A stretch of 64,000 nt of DNA from Ktedonobacter robiniae (GTDB taxonomy: Bacteria > Chloroflexota > Ktedonobacteria > Ktedonobacterales > Ktedonobacteraceae): contig NZ_BNJG01000001.1 of assembly GCF_016587375.1 (NCBI RefSeq), forward strand, positions 682,001 to 746,000, in the 5' to 3' direction. Positions 44,665 to 54,018 of this stretch are shown here, piece after piece (the stretch's first letter is position 1; every line of letters begins with the position of its first letter). Made by a program: the position numbers and the translations under genes. The notes beneath the pieces are model-generated. The model saw nothing but the letters and a program-made list of their open reading frames with translations. It searched no databases and was not told the DNA's origin.

Positions 44665-44710
44665 CCTATGGTCTATAAAAAATACGTATTTTTACATAGG
44701 TATTTTTTCT
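44665..44710 (+). terminator. Possible hairpin terminator in the spacer before the receptor gene
   Basis: CCTATG...CATAGG encloses the palindrome AAAAATACGTATTTTT (44678-44693) and is followed by TATTTTTT. No plus-strand gene precedes it closely, so its role is unclear. The spacer 44246-44957 also holds a 10-bp hairpin near 44463-44485 (CTGCTCTCCA..TGGAGAGCAG) and no gene I can support. Confidence 0.35.
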
Positions 44711-44957
44711 CTTAGATAGACATTTCTGTATCTTTTATGCATACTTTTATCAATTAAACGTTTTTTTCGCTAACAAGCCATAGCCACCACCTATTTTATG
44801 CGCAGGCTTATAGGGAGGGTAACAAAAGGAAAGCTAGGAGCCTTCTGTGTACTGGTACCTGCAACTCTATGCACCTCCTTTTCCTATGAGATCTTTCGGC
44901 TTTATATGATTGGCCTACACGCTTTCTTCATACAGAGAGCGGATTTAGGAGGAAGTT

Positions 44958-47600
44958 ATGCGTTGTCCACGCTGCACCTTTACTGGAAATGACCAGAATG
45001 GCACCTGTCCACGTTGTGGATATCATCAGGAATCAACCTCTTCAGGTAATAGGCAACTTCGATCTATCCATATGAAACCGGCACCCCCGATAGAATCGGG
45101 TGAATTTACTTTGATGCGTGGTGATGTACTGCACAAAGGACGTTATCGCTTGATAGAAGAGGTCGTCCTCCCCAAGAATCAACAAGGGGTCGCGTGGTCT
45201 GCAACTGATACGCATTCCGCACGAAACCGTGTCCTCCTCTATCGAATGGCATTCCCCGATAAAACAGAGGCAGAGGCGTGGCAAGCCATCAAGGCCATTG
45301 TGCTCCGTTTGACACAGTTATCTCAATATCCAGGTTTCCCAACTATTGTTGAGGTATTCAATGAATACAAATCCTATTATATCGTTCTACCCTATCCCAC
45401 AGGAGAAAGCCTTGCGTCTCTGATGCAACGGCAGGGTGGAGCACTACCGGAACGCGATGTTGCGGAATATGGACTACAAGTGTGCCAAATGTTAGAGATT
45501 TTCGCCAGCCAGCGGCCGCCAGTAGTACATGGTGCCATCAGTCCAGAGACGGTTATTGTCAACCCATCGACACATCAGGTATCCCTTATTTTTATCCCCT
45601 TGTTTCCACTAAAACCGCTTACTAAGGACAGTATCTCATCAGGTTACACAGCTCCAGAGCAGGTACGAGGCGATATCAAGCCATCATCAGACCTTTACTC
45701 ACTTGCCGCGACATTACACCATGCGGTTACAGGTTTTGATCCCAGGGAACGCTTGATCCATTTTTATCCTCCCGCCCGCCGCCTGAACCCTGTAGTCACC
45801 TTGGGGATGGAAGCTGCGCTTTCCAAAGGATTGCGCCTCTCAGTCCCTCAACGCTACGCAACCCCCTCTGAAATGTTACAGGATCTTAAAAACCTGATTG
45901 CATCCTACCCCCCCGTTTCAGAGCTTCCTCAGTTTAACAGGCCTTTTCCACTTGAGGGCAAACCTTCGCCACGAGTAAGTCGACGCAATATCGTGTTCGC
46001 CGTATTAGGGATATGCGCTGTTCTTACCCTTCTCCTTACACTTCTGCTACCCATCCTTAATAGCGCCAACCAAACAGCACAAATGAAAAGCGCCCAGCAG
46101 GCAGCCTGGCGCGATGAGATGGCATTAGAGCAGCAAACGTTCACAAAGCAAGGAATCGGCATCAGTGATGGTCGCTTCGTCTTTGACACATATCCAGGTC
46201 GCAGTGATGTTGCGTTAAAACAGCAAGCAGCCCAGGCGCTACAGCACAATGACCTGGCGAACGCAATTAACTTCTTCTCTCAGGCGGTTTCAGCAGATCC
46301 AACCGATGGGGAGGCCCAGATCTATAACGAAAATCTACACGTACTCCAGAGTAATTCGCCCTATGTCACAATTGTGCTCGGCATCGCGTTTGATGAGAGC
46401 GCTGACGACTTACTACGGGCCAGGCCCGACACGCAAGGTGCCTTTATTGCCCAGTACGAGATCAACAAACAGGGATTGCTTGGTCATGGACTGAAATTGC
46501 GCATTCTGCTTGATAGTTGTGGAGCACACCGGGCGGATGTAGCGACGGTGGCACAATTTGTTGCGAACCGCGTTAGTAAGGCTGGGAATCCAGACCACAT
46601 CGTTAGTGTAGAAGGCTGGCCCTTTAGCTCCCAGACCATCAACGCGCTTGACATTATTACTTCCGCACATTTACCGATAATATCGCCTGCCTCCAGTGTA
46701 AAACTGAGTGGTAGCAGTCCCTATTTCTTCCGCGTGGATCCTCCTGATGACATAGAAGGGAACCTACTGGCTAAAACGGCAGCACAACAATTGCATGCCA
46801 AAACAATCCTCGTTTCACGCGACTCTACCGACCCCTATAGTGTGTCATTAGCCGATGCATTTAGTGCCAGCGCAACAAAACTTGGCATACAGGTAATTAA
46901 CAGCTCAGGCGACTATTTCAAGGAATCGACATCAACTGTCACTGATTTTCAGAAGGTAATCACCGATGCTCAGACTCATGAAGCCAATCTTATTTTCATT
47001 GCGGGATACAGCATTGATGGGATACGCCTGGCACATGCCCTCGGTAATGCGATAAGAATTGCCCCAAACAACACAGCCCTTGCCAATCTCAATATTCTAG
47101 GTGGTGATGGAGTCGATACGAACCTCGTTCTAGGACAAGGAAATGGGCCGGATGCCCAGATCGCCACAGAGTTTCCACAAGACATGCGGCACCTGATCTT
47201 TACGGCTTATTGCGCTCCAGACGAATGGGATCTTCAGGGTATTCCCAAGAAAGAGCAACCAGCCTTCTTCAGCGATTGGAACAATTTCTATAGCAGTTCG
47301 GGAGTCGCAAACAATAACGCTCCCCCACCTGGAAATGATTCGATGCTCGCGACTGATGCTATTCAGGTTATTGCCAGAGCCATCTCGCTGATCCATGGAG
47401 AGGTAACAGGCCAGGCCACCCGTGATGCTCTAGCCTCCCTGGGAAAGGGTACAACTCCGGCATTTCAGGGCGTAAGTGGACGCATTCTGTTCGATAATCG
47501 AGGGAACCCAATTGATAAAGCAATGGTTGTCTTACAAGTCGCTTCAAGCAACAATCGTAATGCCATCCAATTGCAGCATGTCATCGGTACATTCCGCTAA
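44958..47600 (+). CDS. Zinc ribbon-pseudokinase-TM-solute-binding receptor
   Basis: 880 residues. Zinc ribbon at the N-terminus (CPRC...CPRCGY), a kinase-like domain (about 50-315), a transmembrane helix (about 345-368, VFAVLGICAVLTLLLTLLLP), one TPR-like unit (ALQHNDLANAINFFSQAVSADP) and a C-terminal periplasmic-binding domain of the branched-chain amino-acid (Peripla_BP_6) type (about 465-880; AQYEINKQGLLGHGLKLRIL, VSRDSTDPYSVSLADAF). The catalytic loop is HGAISPET (H191 to T198) where HRDxKPEN is expected, and no DFG follows, so the kinase is inactive by sequence; YTAPEQ and SDLYSLAATLHHAVTG remain. AGGAGG lies 6 bases before ATG. It should sense a small ligand outside and signal through a pseudokinase inside. 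Confidence 0.85.
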   Translation: MRCPRCTFTGNDQNGTCPRCGYHQESTSSGNRQLRSIHMKPAPPIESGEFTLMRGDVLHKGRYRLIEEVVLPKNQQGVAWSATDTHSARNRVLLYRMAFPDKTEAEAWQAIKAIVLRLTQLSQYPGFPTIVEVFNEYKSYYIVLPYPTGESLASLMQRQGGALPERDVAEYGLQVCQMLEIFASQRPPVVHGAISPETVIVNPSTHQVSLIFIPLFPLKPLTKDSISSGYTAPEQVRGDIKPSSDLYSLAATLHHAVTGFDPRERLIHFYPPARRLNPVVTLGMEAALSKGLRLSVPQRYATPSEMLQDLKNLIASYPPVSELPQFNRPFPLEGKPSPRVSRRNIVFAVLGICAVLTLLLTLLLPILNSANQTAQMKSAQQAAWRDEMALEQQTFTKQGIGISDGRFVFDTYPGRSDVALKQQAAQALQHNDLANAINFFSQAVSADPTDGEAQIYNENLHVLQSNSPYVTIVLGIAFDESADDLLRARPDTQGAFIAQYEINKQGLLGHGLKLRILLDSCGAHRADVATVAQFVANRVSKAGNPDHIVSVEGWPFSSQTINALDIITSAHLPIISPASSVKLSGSSPYFFRVDPPDDIEGNLLAKTAAQQLHAKTILVSRDSTDPYSVSLADAFSASATKLGIQVINSSGDYFKESTSTVTDFQKVITDAQTHEANLIFIAGYSIDGIRLAHALGNAIRIAPNNTALANLNILGGDGVDTNLVLGQGNGPDAQIATEFPQDMRHLIFTAYCAPDEWDLQGIPKKEQPAFFSDWNNFYSSSGVANNNAPPPGNDSMLATDAIQVIARAISLIHGEVTGQATRDALASLGKGTTPAFQGVSGRILFDNRGNPIDKAMVVLQVASSNNRNAIQLQHVIGTFR

Positions 47601-47646
47601 TAACGCAACACGACATAAGCGCATAGCGTAGCCCGACCAGCGTGAC

Positions 47647-47691
47647 AGCGCTCTAGCCAGTACATATGAAATTGGTACTGGCTAGAGCGCT
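47647..47691. terminator. Inverted repeat between convergent genes
   Basis: AGCGCTCTAGCCAGTAC (47647-47663) pairs perfectly with 47675-47691 around an 11-base AT-rich loop. It separates the receptor gene from the convergent GNAT gene at 47707 and probably terminates both. Confidence 0.7.
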
Positions 47692-47706
47692 AGACTATCT
47701 ATAGCG

Positions 47707-48387
47707 TTAGCAGACGACCTCTTCCCGCAACATGGCATTAGTCATTGCTGGACGAAGTACCCGCTGGTAGACCTCATACTGCTGCGCGACATGAGAATCT
47801 GCGCGCCCAGCAACGACGCGGCTCGCCAGGGCTTGCGAGGCATCTACGTAGAGATCCATCGTCAGCGGCCCCTCCTGCTCTGGCTCTTGCAAGGACTGGA
47901 GCAGGGTATCATCGCGCTCCAGCGAGACGCGCCAGAAGTGCTCAGACGCTGTATAGCCCTCACGTTCTAGAAGCTGTTTCGCCAGCCTGTTCTGGCTATG
48001 TACTGTAGCACACAACGCCACCTGCTCTCCGGTCGAGAAGCTATAAGTCAATTCACGCGCACGCTGCTCAACCATGCGCAGCAGCAAGGTTCCAATACCG
48101 CGCCCCCTGTACGCGGGATGCACCACCAGGGCGAACATGAGTCCCGCCTGCTCCTCCTCACGCTGCACATCGGCATACGCGACCACACACCCCTGGGTAG
48201 TAACAATCACCCAGGCATCCTGCGCCAGGTAAAAACCTTCTCGCTGCCATCTACGTTGTACGTCTTCCTCAGTCATCACTACTAAGTTCATATCCTTACG
48301 TTTACTTATGCTCCACAACTCGGCTACCGCCTGTATATCTGTCATCCTGGGACATCTTGCCGCCAGTTTATGTAGACGTACAATCAT
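47707..48387 (-). CDS. GNAT-family acetyltransferase
   Basis: About 226 residues from ATG 48387 (GGAG six bases upstream). Single GNAT domain with the acetyl-CoA loop VVHPAYRGRGIGTLLLRMVEQ and the AQNRLAKQLLEREGY-type segment. A C-terminal extension of about 60 residues (DLYVDASQALASRVVAG...) follows and is not typical of the family. It lies behind three double-GNAT genes but is shorter and not obviously a paralogue. Substrate unknown. Confidence 0.82.
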   Translation of the reverse strand: MIVRLHKLAARCPRMTDIQAVAELWSISKRKDMNLVVMTEEDVQRRWQREGFYLAQDAWVIVTTQGCVVAYADVQREEEQAGLMFALVVHPAYRGRGIGTLLLRMVEQRARELTYSFSTGEQVALCATVHSQNRLAKQLLEREGYTASEHFWRVSLERDDTLLQSLQEPEQEGPLTMDLYVDASQALASRVVAGRADSHVAQQYEVYQRVLRPAMTNAMLREEVVC

Positions 48388-48531
48388 TGTTTTCTCCATC
48401 CGTCAGCGAGGATGCGTTTGGCTTCCACCAAACCTATGCGCTACCATATATTATTTTCGAGAGCTGCAATGGAGAAAGAGTCAGGCAGAGAGCGGCTGAC
48501 ATGCGGGCCTCTAATAATAAGACCAGTTGCC

Positions 48532-49515
48532 TTAGACCGCCAGTGTCTGTGTTCTTAGCTCCTTCCCTGCCCGTAGTTCCTTCTCGTACTGCGCGGATTG
48601 CCGTGTGACATGCATGCCCGCGCGTGCATATAATTTTGTGGCCCCCGTCAGGCTCTGCCCATCGACGTAGAGGCTGGCATGCTGAATGCCTCGGCGGTAA
48701 AACTCGCCAAAGGCCTGCTGCAAGAGCGCCAAGGCCAATCCCTTGCGCCGCCAGGAGCGCCGCACCCCCAGGGTATTCACCCAGCCCTCACCGTGCTCGT
48801 GGCGACAGAGAGCCATAGCGACAATATCCCCACCAGCCTTCACCAGGAAATAGAGTGATGGATCAAGTTCGTCAAACGCGATATTGAAGTGCCGCCACTC
48901 CTCGTAGTCGCGCGGCATAAAGCCCCAGTGATCCTGGAAAAACTCCATCTCCGCGTTGAAGATGGCGCGCTCCATCCCCGGCTCAAACGTCTCCAGGCGC
49001 ACATCCTCGGGCCAGATTGCCACACCGGGTTGCGCATCCAGCGTGATCCCCATGCGCAACATATTACGAATGACCTGGAAGCCGTGGCGCTCAAACACCT
49101 GGCAGATGGCTGTTCGCTTCACGCTGGTGCCAACACCTAGCATCACACGCAGACCTGGTTCAGCATGCGCCATCAAGGCAAGGCTGCGCTCTTCGGCCCA
49201 GGTCAGCAGATAGTCAGCGATACCTGACGTATATAGTGCCGGATCGATAAAGAGATTTGGCTCGAACTGTATATGCAAGACATGATAGAGCACAACAGCG
49301 CCAATCATGCGCCCCTGGTCATCTAACAGCGCCAGGCTATTCTGCTCCAGGTCCAGTCCTGGCATGGTCATAAAGCGAATGGCGTCGCCCTCAGTGAGCT
49401 CCGCCTTCCCTTCGGTGGCAAGCTCCTCTAAATTACAGAGCCGTGTCACCTCGGCCGCATCCTCCACCCTCAGAGGGCGCGCACGGTATTCGTGCGGCAA
49501 TTGCTGTATACTCAT
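48532..49515 (-). CDS. Double-GNAT acetyltransferase, paralogue 3
   Basis: 327 residues with two GNAT folds, as in mycothiol synthase MshD. The C-terminal half has the intact acetyl-CoA loop LGVRRSWRRKGLALALLQQAF and the family end ASLYVDGQSLTGATKLYARAGM; the N-terminal half (about 1-160) is degenerate around the loop. It shares SDHWG/QDHWGFMPRDYEEW-like and RGI..ASLYVD blocks with the two genes upstream on the same strand. Third in a tandem triplication. Substrate unknown; MshD-like activity is not implied. Confidence 0.85.
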   Translation of the reverse strand: MSIQQLPHEYRARPLRVEDAAEVTRLCNLEELATEGKAELTEGDAIRFMTMPGLDLEQNSLALLDDQGRMIGAVVLYHVLHIQFEPNLFIDPALYTSGIADYLLTWAEERSLALMAHAEPGLRVMLGVGTSVKRTAICQVFERHGFQVIRNMLRMGITLDAQPGVAIWPEDVRLETFEPGMERAIFNAEMEFFQDHWGFMPRDYEEWRHFNIAFDELDPSLYFLVKAGGDIVAMALCRHEHGEGWVNTLGVRRSWRRKGLALALLQQAFGEFYRRGIQHASLYVDGQSLTGATKLYARAGMHVTRQSAQYEKELRAGKELRTQTLAV

Positions 49516-49588
49516 CTATCTATATAGTTCCTTTCTAATGTCATGCCCATCCACACCTCCTACCCAGCAAAGCCCCGTTGTAGAGCCA

Positions 49589-50572
49589 TCAGGCCAGTTC
49601 TTCGGTACCGGGTTCGATGCCGGGGCGTAGTTCCTTCCGATAGGTCAGGAACTCACGTACAGCATGCATACCGGCGCGCTCATAGACGCGTAGCGCTCCA
49701 GTCAGGCTGCTAGCATCCACGCCGAGGAGGACATTGTGAATGCCCCGCTGATAGAAGGCGTTGAAGGCCTCATGCAAGAGCGCCTGGGCAATGCCCTTAC
49801 GCCGCCAGGGACGCCGCACTCCAAGCACATGCACCCAGCCCTCGTTCTCGTCCTCTTTGGCACAGAAAACGAAACCGGCGATCTCCTCGCCATCCATAGC
49901 CAGGAACCAGAGCGTAGGATCATACCTACGTGGATTAAAGGCATGGTGGGACCACTCCTCGAAAGTGTCCTGGACAAAACCCCAGTGGTCACGAAAAGCC
50001 TCGTTGTCCGCCTCAAAGACGGCGCGCTCCATGCCTGGCTGCATGTTCTGCACACGAATATCCGCAGGCCAGATTGGTTGCTGAAGTGGCTCAGCAAGTT
50101 CAATCTTCATGTTATAAAAACGCCGGACAGCCTGGTACCCATGCCGCTCCAGTAGGCGCTGGCGCGAGGTGGAACGCACATCACAGCCGTTGCGTAATGT
50201 AACGCGCAGGCCCTCGGGCGCCTGGGCAATATACTCCCTGGCTCGCGTCTCAGCCCACTCTAGCATGGCGTCCGCGAGGCCGCTCTCACGATAGTCGGCA
50301 CGCGTCTCCAGGTTCATAAAGATATGCACATACTGCTGTTGATCCACCAGGGCATAACTTACGAGTTCACCCGTTGTAGTAAGAGCAACGCGCGTATCTC
50401 TCTGCAAATCAATACCAGGCGCCTCAAAATCATGTGTAAAGTCTTCTTCTGTCCGCTCAGGATCGATACCCAGCTCTCTATCGCGTGCCGCAAACAGGGC
50501 CACTAGAGCCTTGACATCATCCAGGCTCGCGGGCCGCACAGTTACGCTTGCTGGCAATGTAGATACATCCAT
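49589..50572 (-). CDS. Double-GNAT acetyltransferase, paralogue 2
   Basis: 327 residues, same two-domain plan as its neighbours. Acetyl-CoA loop LGVRRPWRRKGIAQALLHEAF, preceded by FRDHWGFVQDTFEEW and followed by VLLGVDASSLTGALRVYERAGM. The N-terminal unit keeps the GNAT strand order but has no clear loop. AGAGGG precedes ATG closely. It lies 27 bases after the stop of paralogue 1 and 73 bases before paralogue 3, so the three are probably one transcript. Confidence 0.85.
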   Translation of the reverse strand: MDVSTLPASVTVRPASLDDVKALVALFAARDRELGIDPERTEEDFTHDFEAPGIDLQRDTRVALTTTGELVSYALVDQQQYVHIFMNLETRADYRESGLADAMLEWAETRAREYIAQAPEGLRVTLRNGCDVRSTSRQRLLERHGYQAVRRFYNMKIELAEPLQQPIWPADIRVQNMQPGMERAVFEADNEAFRDHWGFVQDTFEEWSHHAFNPRRYDPTLWFLAMDGEEIAGFVFCAKEDENEGWVHVLGVRRPWRRKGIAQALLHEAFNAFYQRGIHNVLLGVDASSLTGALRVYERAGMHAVREFLTYRKELRPGIEPGTEELA

Positions 50573-50599
50573 GCTTCCCTCTTTTCCTCATCACTAAAA

Positions 50600-51613
50600 C
50601 TATGCCTGGTCGAGCGAGAGGGTGCGCATGTCGCGACCGGGACGCAGCACCTTCTCGAAGTTTGCGAAGCGACGTTCAACGTGCATACCCGCACGTTCAT
50701 AGAGCTGGGTCGCGCCAGTAAGGCTCTGCGCGTCCACGCCCAGGCGAATGATTCGAGTGCCACGCTGGTAGAACTCGCCAAAGGCGTGATGCAAGAGCGC
50801 CAGGCCCAATCCCTTGCGCCTCCAGGCTCGCCGCACTCCCAGGGTATGTACCCAGCCCCCTTGTTGGCCTTCGTTGACACAGCGGGCGTAAGCAGCGACC
50901 TGATCGCCGTCCATAGCCAGGAAGAAGAGCGAGAAGTCGAAGTCTTCACTCAGATAGTGCTCCCGCCATTCTTCGTAAATGCCTGGGATAGATCCCCAAT
51001 GATCGCTAAAAGCCTCTTCATGAGCTTCGAAGAATGCGCGTGTCAGGGTCTCATCTCCCGGAAGTGCTACATCCTGTAGCTCTTTGAAGGTGTACAGACG
51101 AATGCCTGGCGCCCACCGTGGCTGCTCTGGAGCCTGCGTGAGTTCACGCTTCATGTTCCAGAAATAGCGCACCAGTTCAAAGCCCTGGCTTTTCCAGAGT
51201 TGCTGGCGCTGCATATCCCTTTGATGCGCCCAGGTGCCAAGCAGGACCTGCGCATCCTCAGGTGCCAGCGCGATATGCTCCTGCGCGCGCTCCTCCACCC
51301 AACGCATCAGTGTCAGTTCCACCTGGCCGCGATAGGCGGGATATACATCCAGTTCCAGATCAATCTTCATATGCCGTTTGTGGCGTGTATCCACACGAGC
51401 AATGATCTCATCATCCTCCGTGACAACCACCCGGGCACTCTCCTCAGGCTTATGCGACGAGAGGCTCCAGACATGGCGCAGAAAATCTACTGAGGTATCA
51501 GGCTCTCCCAGGTACTCAATCTCGTTACTGTTCGCCAGGCGCACCACCTGCTCCACGTCGGCGAGGGTTGCGGGGCGCATGTGTAGGCCCTCTGGTAAGC
51601 TCGCGTCAGACAT
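50600..51613 (-). CDS. Double-GNAT acetyltransferase, paralogue 1
   Basis: 337 residues. Acetyl-CoA loop LGVRRAWRRKGLGLALLHHAF with FSDHWGSIPGIYEEW before and IRLGVDAQSLTGATQLYERAGM after; N-terminal GNAT unit starts LHMRPATLADVEQVVRLA. AAGGAGAG lies five bases before ATG. It is the gene nearest the ABC exporter, separated from it by an inverted repeat (51636-51694). The location suggests modification and export of one compound, but that is inference. Confidence 0.85.
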   Translation of the reverse strand: MSDASLPEGLHMRPATLADVEQVVRLANSNEIEYLGEPDTSVDFLRHVWSLSSHKPEESARVVVTEDDEIIARVDTRHKRHMKIDLELDVYPAYRGQVELTLMRWVEERAQEHIALAPEDAQVLLGTWAHQRDMQRQQLWKSQGFELVRYFWNMKRELTQAPEQPRWAPGIRLYTFKELQDVALPGDETLTRAFFEAHEEAFSDHWGSIPGIYEEWREHYLSEDFDFSLFFLAMDGDQVAAYARCVNEGQQGGWVHTLGVRRAWRRKGLGLALLHHAFGEFYQRGTRIIRLGVDAQSLTGATQLYERAGMHVERRFANFEKVLRPGRDMRTLSLDQA

Positions 51614-51635
51614 TATGTCTCTCCTTCATCCATGT

Positions 51636-51694
51636 AGAGTCCATGCAAGCATGGACCCTACAGGCTGGGCAGAGTCCATGCTTGCATGGACTCT
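51636..51694. repeat. TCCATGC-type inverted repeat, copy 2
   Basis: AGAGTCCATGCAAGCATGGA at the left and its complement, TCCATGCTTGCATGGACTCT, at the right; each arm itself contains the palindrome TCCATGC(A/T)(A/T)GCATGGA. It lies between the ABC permease stop and the first double-GNAT gene, where it could reduce read-through. Confidence 0.7.
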
Positions 51695-51705
51695 GCATCT
51701 CGTGT

Positions 51706-52530
51706 TTAGCCGTTACGTTTCAGGCGACCGGTGCGCTTGGCGTAGCGCTCGGCCATGCGGAAGATAGTCATCCCCAGAGGGATGCTGACCACGCTCATGA
51801 TGATCAAGGGCCAGGTATAGCTCCAGATCTCAGGCGACCAGATAGGCTTGTTGGTTAACAGGGCCGCGCGCAGGCCATTGAGCACGTAGGTCGCGGGCGA
51901 GAGCCAGGAGAAGGGCTGCATCCAGGCTGGTAGAACGCTGACCGGGTAGTAGACGCCCGATACCAATAGGATGATGGCGCGCACGATGAAGGACATCTGC
52001 ATGCCTTTCTCGGTGTACAGGAGCGGCAGGACTGAGGTCGCGATACCGAAGCCAATGAACGAGACGCTACCCAGCAGGAGCATGAAGATCGCCGTCAGGT
52101 AGTTCGCCTGGCTGAGATCCAGGTGGAAAAACAGAACCACCACAAACAACTGCAGGCCTGTGAAGAGCAGGCCGTGCACGATGGCGTACCAACAGCTCCC
52201 AATCATGTGCGTGAAACGCGAGATAGGTGCCATAAAGGTATGCTCGATGGTGCCTTCCCAGCGCTCGATGTTGATGACGTCTGTTACGCCATCAAAGGTC
52301 ACGCTCAAATAGGTCCACACCGAGGTACCGATCAGCAGGTACAAGATCATATAGTTGACCTGGGCGGGTTTCAGGTCTGGCGTAGCGCGGGCGATAAACG
52401 TAATGCTCAAGGCATTGACCACGTTATAACAGAGCCAGACTATCTCCCAGGCCCAATAGCGCTTGGTCAGGTTCCAGTTGCGCTCAAAGAAGGCATAGGC
52501 GGCACGCCCCTGATGTATCAAAGAAGCCAT
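51706..52530 (-). CDS. ABC-2 type transporter permease
   Basis: 274 residues with six hydrophobic segments in the ABC-2 pattern; the central WEGTIEHTFMAPISR and the GVYYPVSVLPAWMQPFSWLSPATY signature before the last helices are typical of DrrB/NodJ-like exporters. It pairs with the ATPase encoded 21 bases upstream. Exporters of this class move drugs, polysaccharides or lipids outward. The basic C-terminus (KRTGRLKRNG) is cytoplasmic. Confidence 0.92.
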   Translation of the reverse strand: MASLIHQGRAAYAFFERNWNLTKRYWAWEIVWLCYNVVNALSITFIARATPDLKPAQVNYMILYLLIGTSVWTYLSVTFDGVTDVINIERWEGTIEHTFMAPISRFTHMIGSCWYAIVHGLLFTGLQLFVVVLFFHLDLSQANYLTAIFMLLLGSVSFIGFGIATSVLPLLYTEKGMQMSFIVRAIILLVSGVYYPVSVLPAWMQPFSWLSPATYVLNGLRAALLTNKPIWSPEIWSYTWPLIIMSVVSIPLGMTIFRMAERYAKRTGRLKRNG

Positions 52531-52551
52531 GTATATTTTTCCCTTTTTTAA

Positions 52552-53505
52552 CTACTCTTCTTCTTCGCGCTCGGCTTCGAGGGCCTCGAAGGCCTTCTCC
52601 CAGCTGCCATAGCGCTTGATATCTTCTGCTGTGATTGGGCGCGTCGCCGTGTAGTGCATGAAGACTTCGTTCATCGTGGCGGGCTCCTCGCGACCCATCA
52701 GACGTCCAACCTCGCGCTTGAGGTCCTCGGTCTTGCCCAGGGCCATCATGCGCCCCTGGTCGATGATCGCCACGCGGTCACAGAGGGCCTCGGCCTCATC
52801 CATGTCGTGCGTCGTGATCAGGATTGTCGCGTCATGCTTGTCGCGCAACTCGTTAACAAAGTTCTGCACGTCGATCTTTGAGCGCGGGTCCAGGCCCGTT
52901 GTAGGCTCGTCCAGCAGCAGGACGATGGGCGAGGTCAAAAAGGCGCGTGCGATGGCAACCTTCTGCTGCATGCCACGTGACATATTCTCCAGGGGCGCAT
53001 CAATACGATCCGGCTTGATACCCAGGCGCGTCAGGATGCTCTTGATTTTGCTCCGCGCCTCGTCGCCAGGCATGTTGTAGAGGCGTGCTGCGTACAGGAG
53101 ATTCTCCATTGGCGAGAGCTTCTTGAAGAACGATGCCTCCACGCTCACCCGGTTGATCAGACGCTGGATCATGCGCTCGTCCTTAATGACGTCGTAGCCA
53201 AAGACACGGATCTGTCCCTCGTCCGGCAGCAGGAGCGTCGAGATCATACGGATGAGTGTCGACTTACCCGAGCCATTGGCTCCCAGAATGCCGACGATCT
53301 CACGCCGCTTTATAACCAGGCTGACATTATCTACAGCTCGCACCTCGGTGCTTTTCTCTGGCTTCTCTTCGCTCTTCTTCAAAAATTTGCCTAAGAATGG
53401 GCGCGGCTTTGTGAATATCTTTGAAACTCCGTCGATCACGACTGCATCCTGGGTAAAATCCAGTTCAATGTCGTCGAACAGAGAATTTTTCATAGTAACG
53501 GTCAA
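52552..53505 (-). CDS. ABC transporter ATP-binding protein
   Basis: About 317 residues. Walker A GANGSGKSTLIR, signature NMSRGMQQKVAIARAFL (C-loop SRGMQ), Walker B VLLLDEPTTGLDP and the switch histidine in ITTHDMDEAE. The 60-residue leader (FDDIELDFTQDAVVIDGVSKIF plus a charged insert KKSEEKPEKSTE) precedes the domain. Start taken as TTG 53505, because AAGGAG lies 7 bases upstream; ATG 53493 is the alternative and the open frame further upstream has a cysteine-rich, unlikely sequence. It forms the exporter with the permease downstream. Confidence 0.93.
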   Translation of the reverse strand: MTVTMKNSLFDDIELDFTQDAVVIDGVSKIFTKPRPFLGKFLKKSEEKPEKSTEVRAVDNVSLVIKRREIVGILGANGSGKSTLIRMISTLLLPDEGQIRVFGYDVIKDERMIQRLINRVSVEASFFKKLSPMENLLYAARLYNMPGDEARSKIKSILTRLGIKPDRIDAPLENMSRGMQQKVAIARAFLTSPIVLLLDEPTTGLDPRSKIDVQNFVNELRDKHDATILITTHDMDEAEALCDRVAIIDQGRMMALGKTEDLKREVGRLMGREEPATMNEVFMHYTATRPITAEDIKRYGSWEKAFEALEAEREEEE

Positions 53506-53649
53506 GTAAGTACTCCTTCCAGATAGCATATTCAGGCAATAACATGTATAAAACCTACAAGAGAGACATCCACCACAAGACAACATCCACGCGTCACTTG
53601 CGCATAAGGCCTCCTCCATTGGCAAATAAGAAAGGAAAATACAACAAAA

Positions 53650-53704
53650 AACCGTGGGAACTGGATTTGCGTCTTAGCCAGTTGCCCACGGTTGAGGTTT
53701 TTTT
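53650..53704. terminator. Bidirectional intrinsic terminator
   Basis: AACCGTGGGAACTGG (53650-53664) pairs with CCAGTTGCCCACGGTT (53678-53693) with one bulge. T-runs follow on both strands (53697-53704 on plus; the complement of 53646-53650 on minus). It lies just after the stop of the small gene at 53711 on the minus strand. Confidence 0.75.
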
Positions 53705-53710
53705 ACGTAC

Positions 53711-53932
53711 TCACCTGTCTCTCTCGACAGGTGGTCCTCCACCCGAAATGGGCACACCGCTCCCCTGGGCCACCAGGAAAATGTCTGCCTGGAATGCGCC
53801 GATTCCAACACCCGGAGCGCAGAAGGCGAAGCAAGCAGCAGGCAACGCATAGCCATCAGAGCGCACAAAGCCACGAGGGCGCACAAGCGCAGCATGGCCT
53901 GTGAAACGCAGAAGCGTATGCTCTGTCATCAT
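53711..53932 (-). CDS. Small orphan protein with its own promoter and terminator
   Basis: 73 residues (or 72 from the second of two adjacent ATGs). AAGGAG lies 6 bases before the ATG pair. The sequence has a positively charged first half (RFTGHAALVRPRGFVRSDG) and a more hydrophobic second half containing AACFAFCAPGVGIGAF and GSGVPISGGG. No family recognised. It has a consensus promoter (54019-54048), an SD and a terminator, so it is a real unit by signals. The Cys-x-x-x-Cys and Gly-rich tail recall peptide precursors, and an ABC-2 exporter lies next downstream, but no modification enzyme of the RiPP type is present. Confidence 0.5.
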   Translation of the reverse strand: MMTEHTLLRFTGHAALVRPRGFVRSDGYALPAACFAFCAPGVGIGAFQADIFLVAQGSGVPISGGGPPVERDR

Positions 53933-54018
53933 TGCCTACTCCTTTCCAAGAGTGTTTTTTACTAAAGCGATAGAGATAGAAGGTAAGTGCGCGTCTATCG
54001 CGCTCCCCACCGTTGGTA

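Noticed and set aside
44400..44700. Possible T-box or other leader before the receptor gene
   Set aside because: A hairpin is present, but no T-box sequence or specifier loop is visible, and the gene is not amino-acid biosynthetic.
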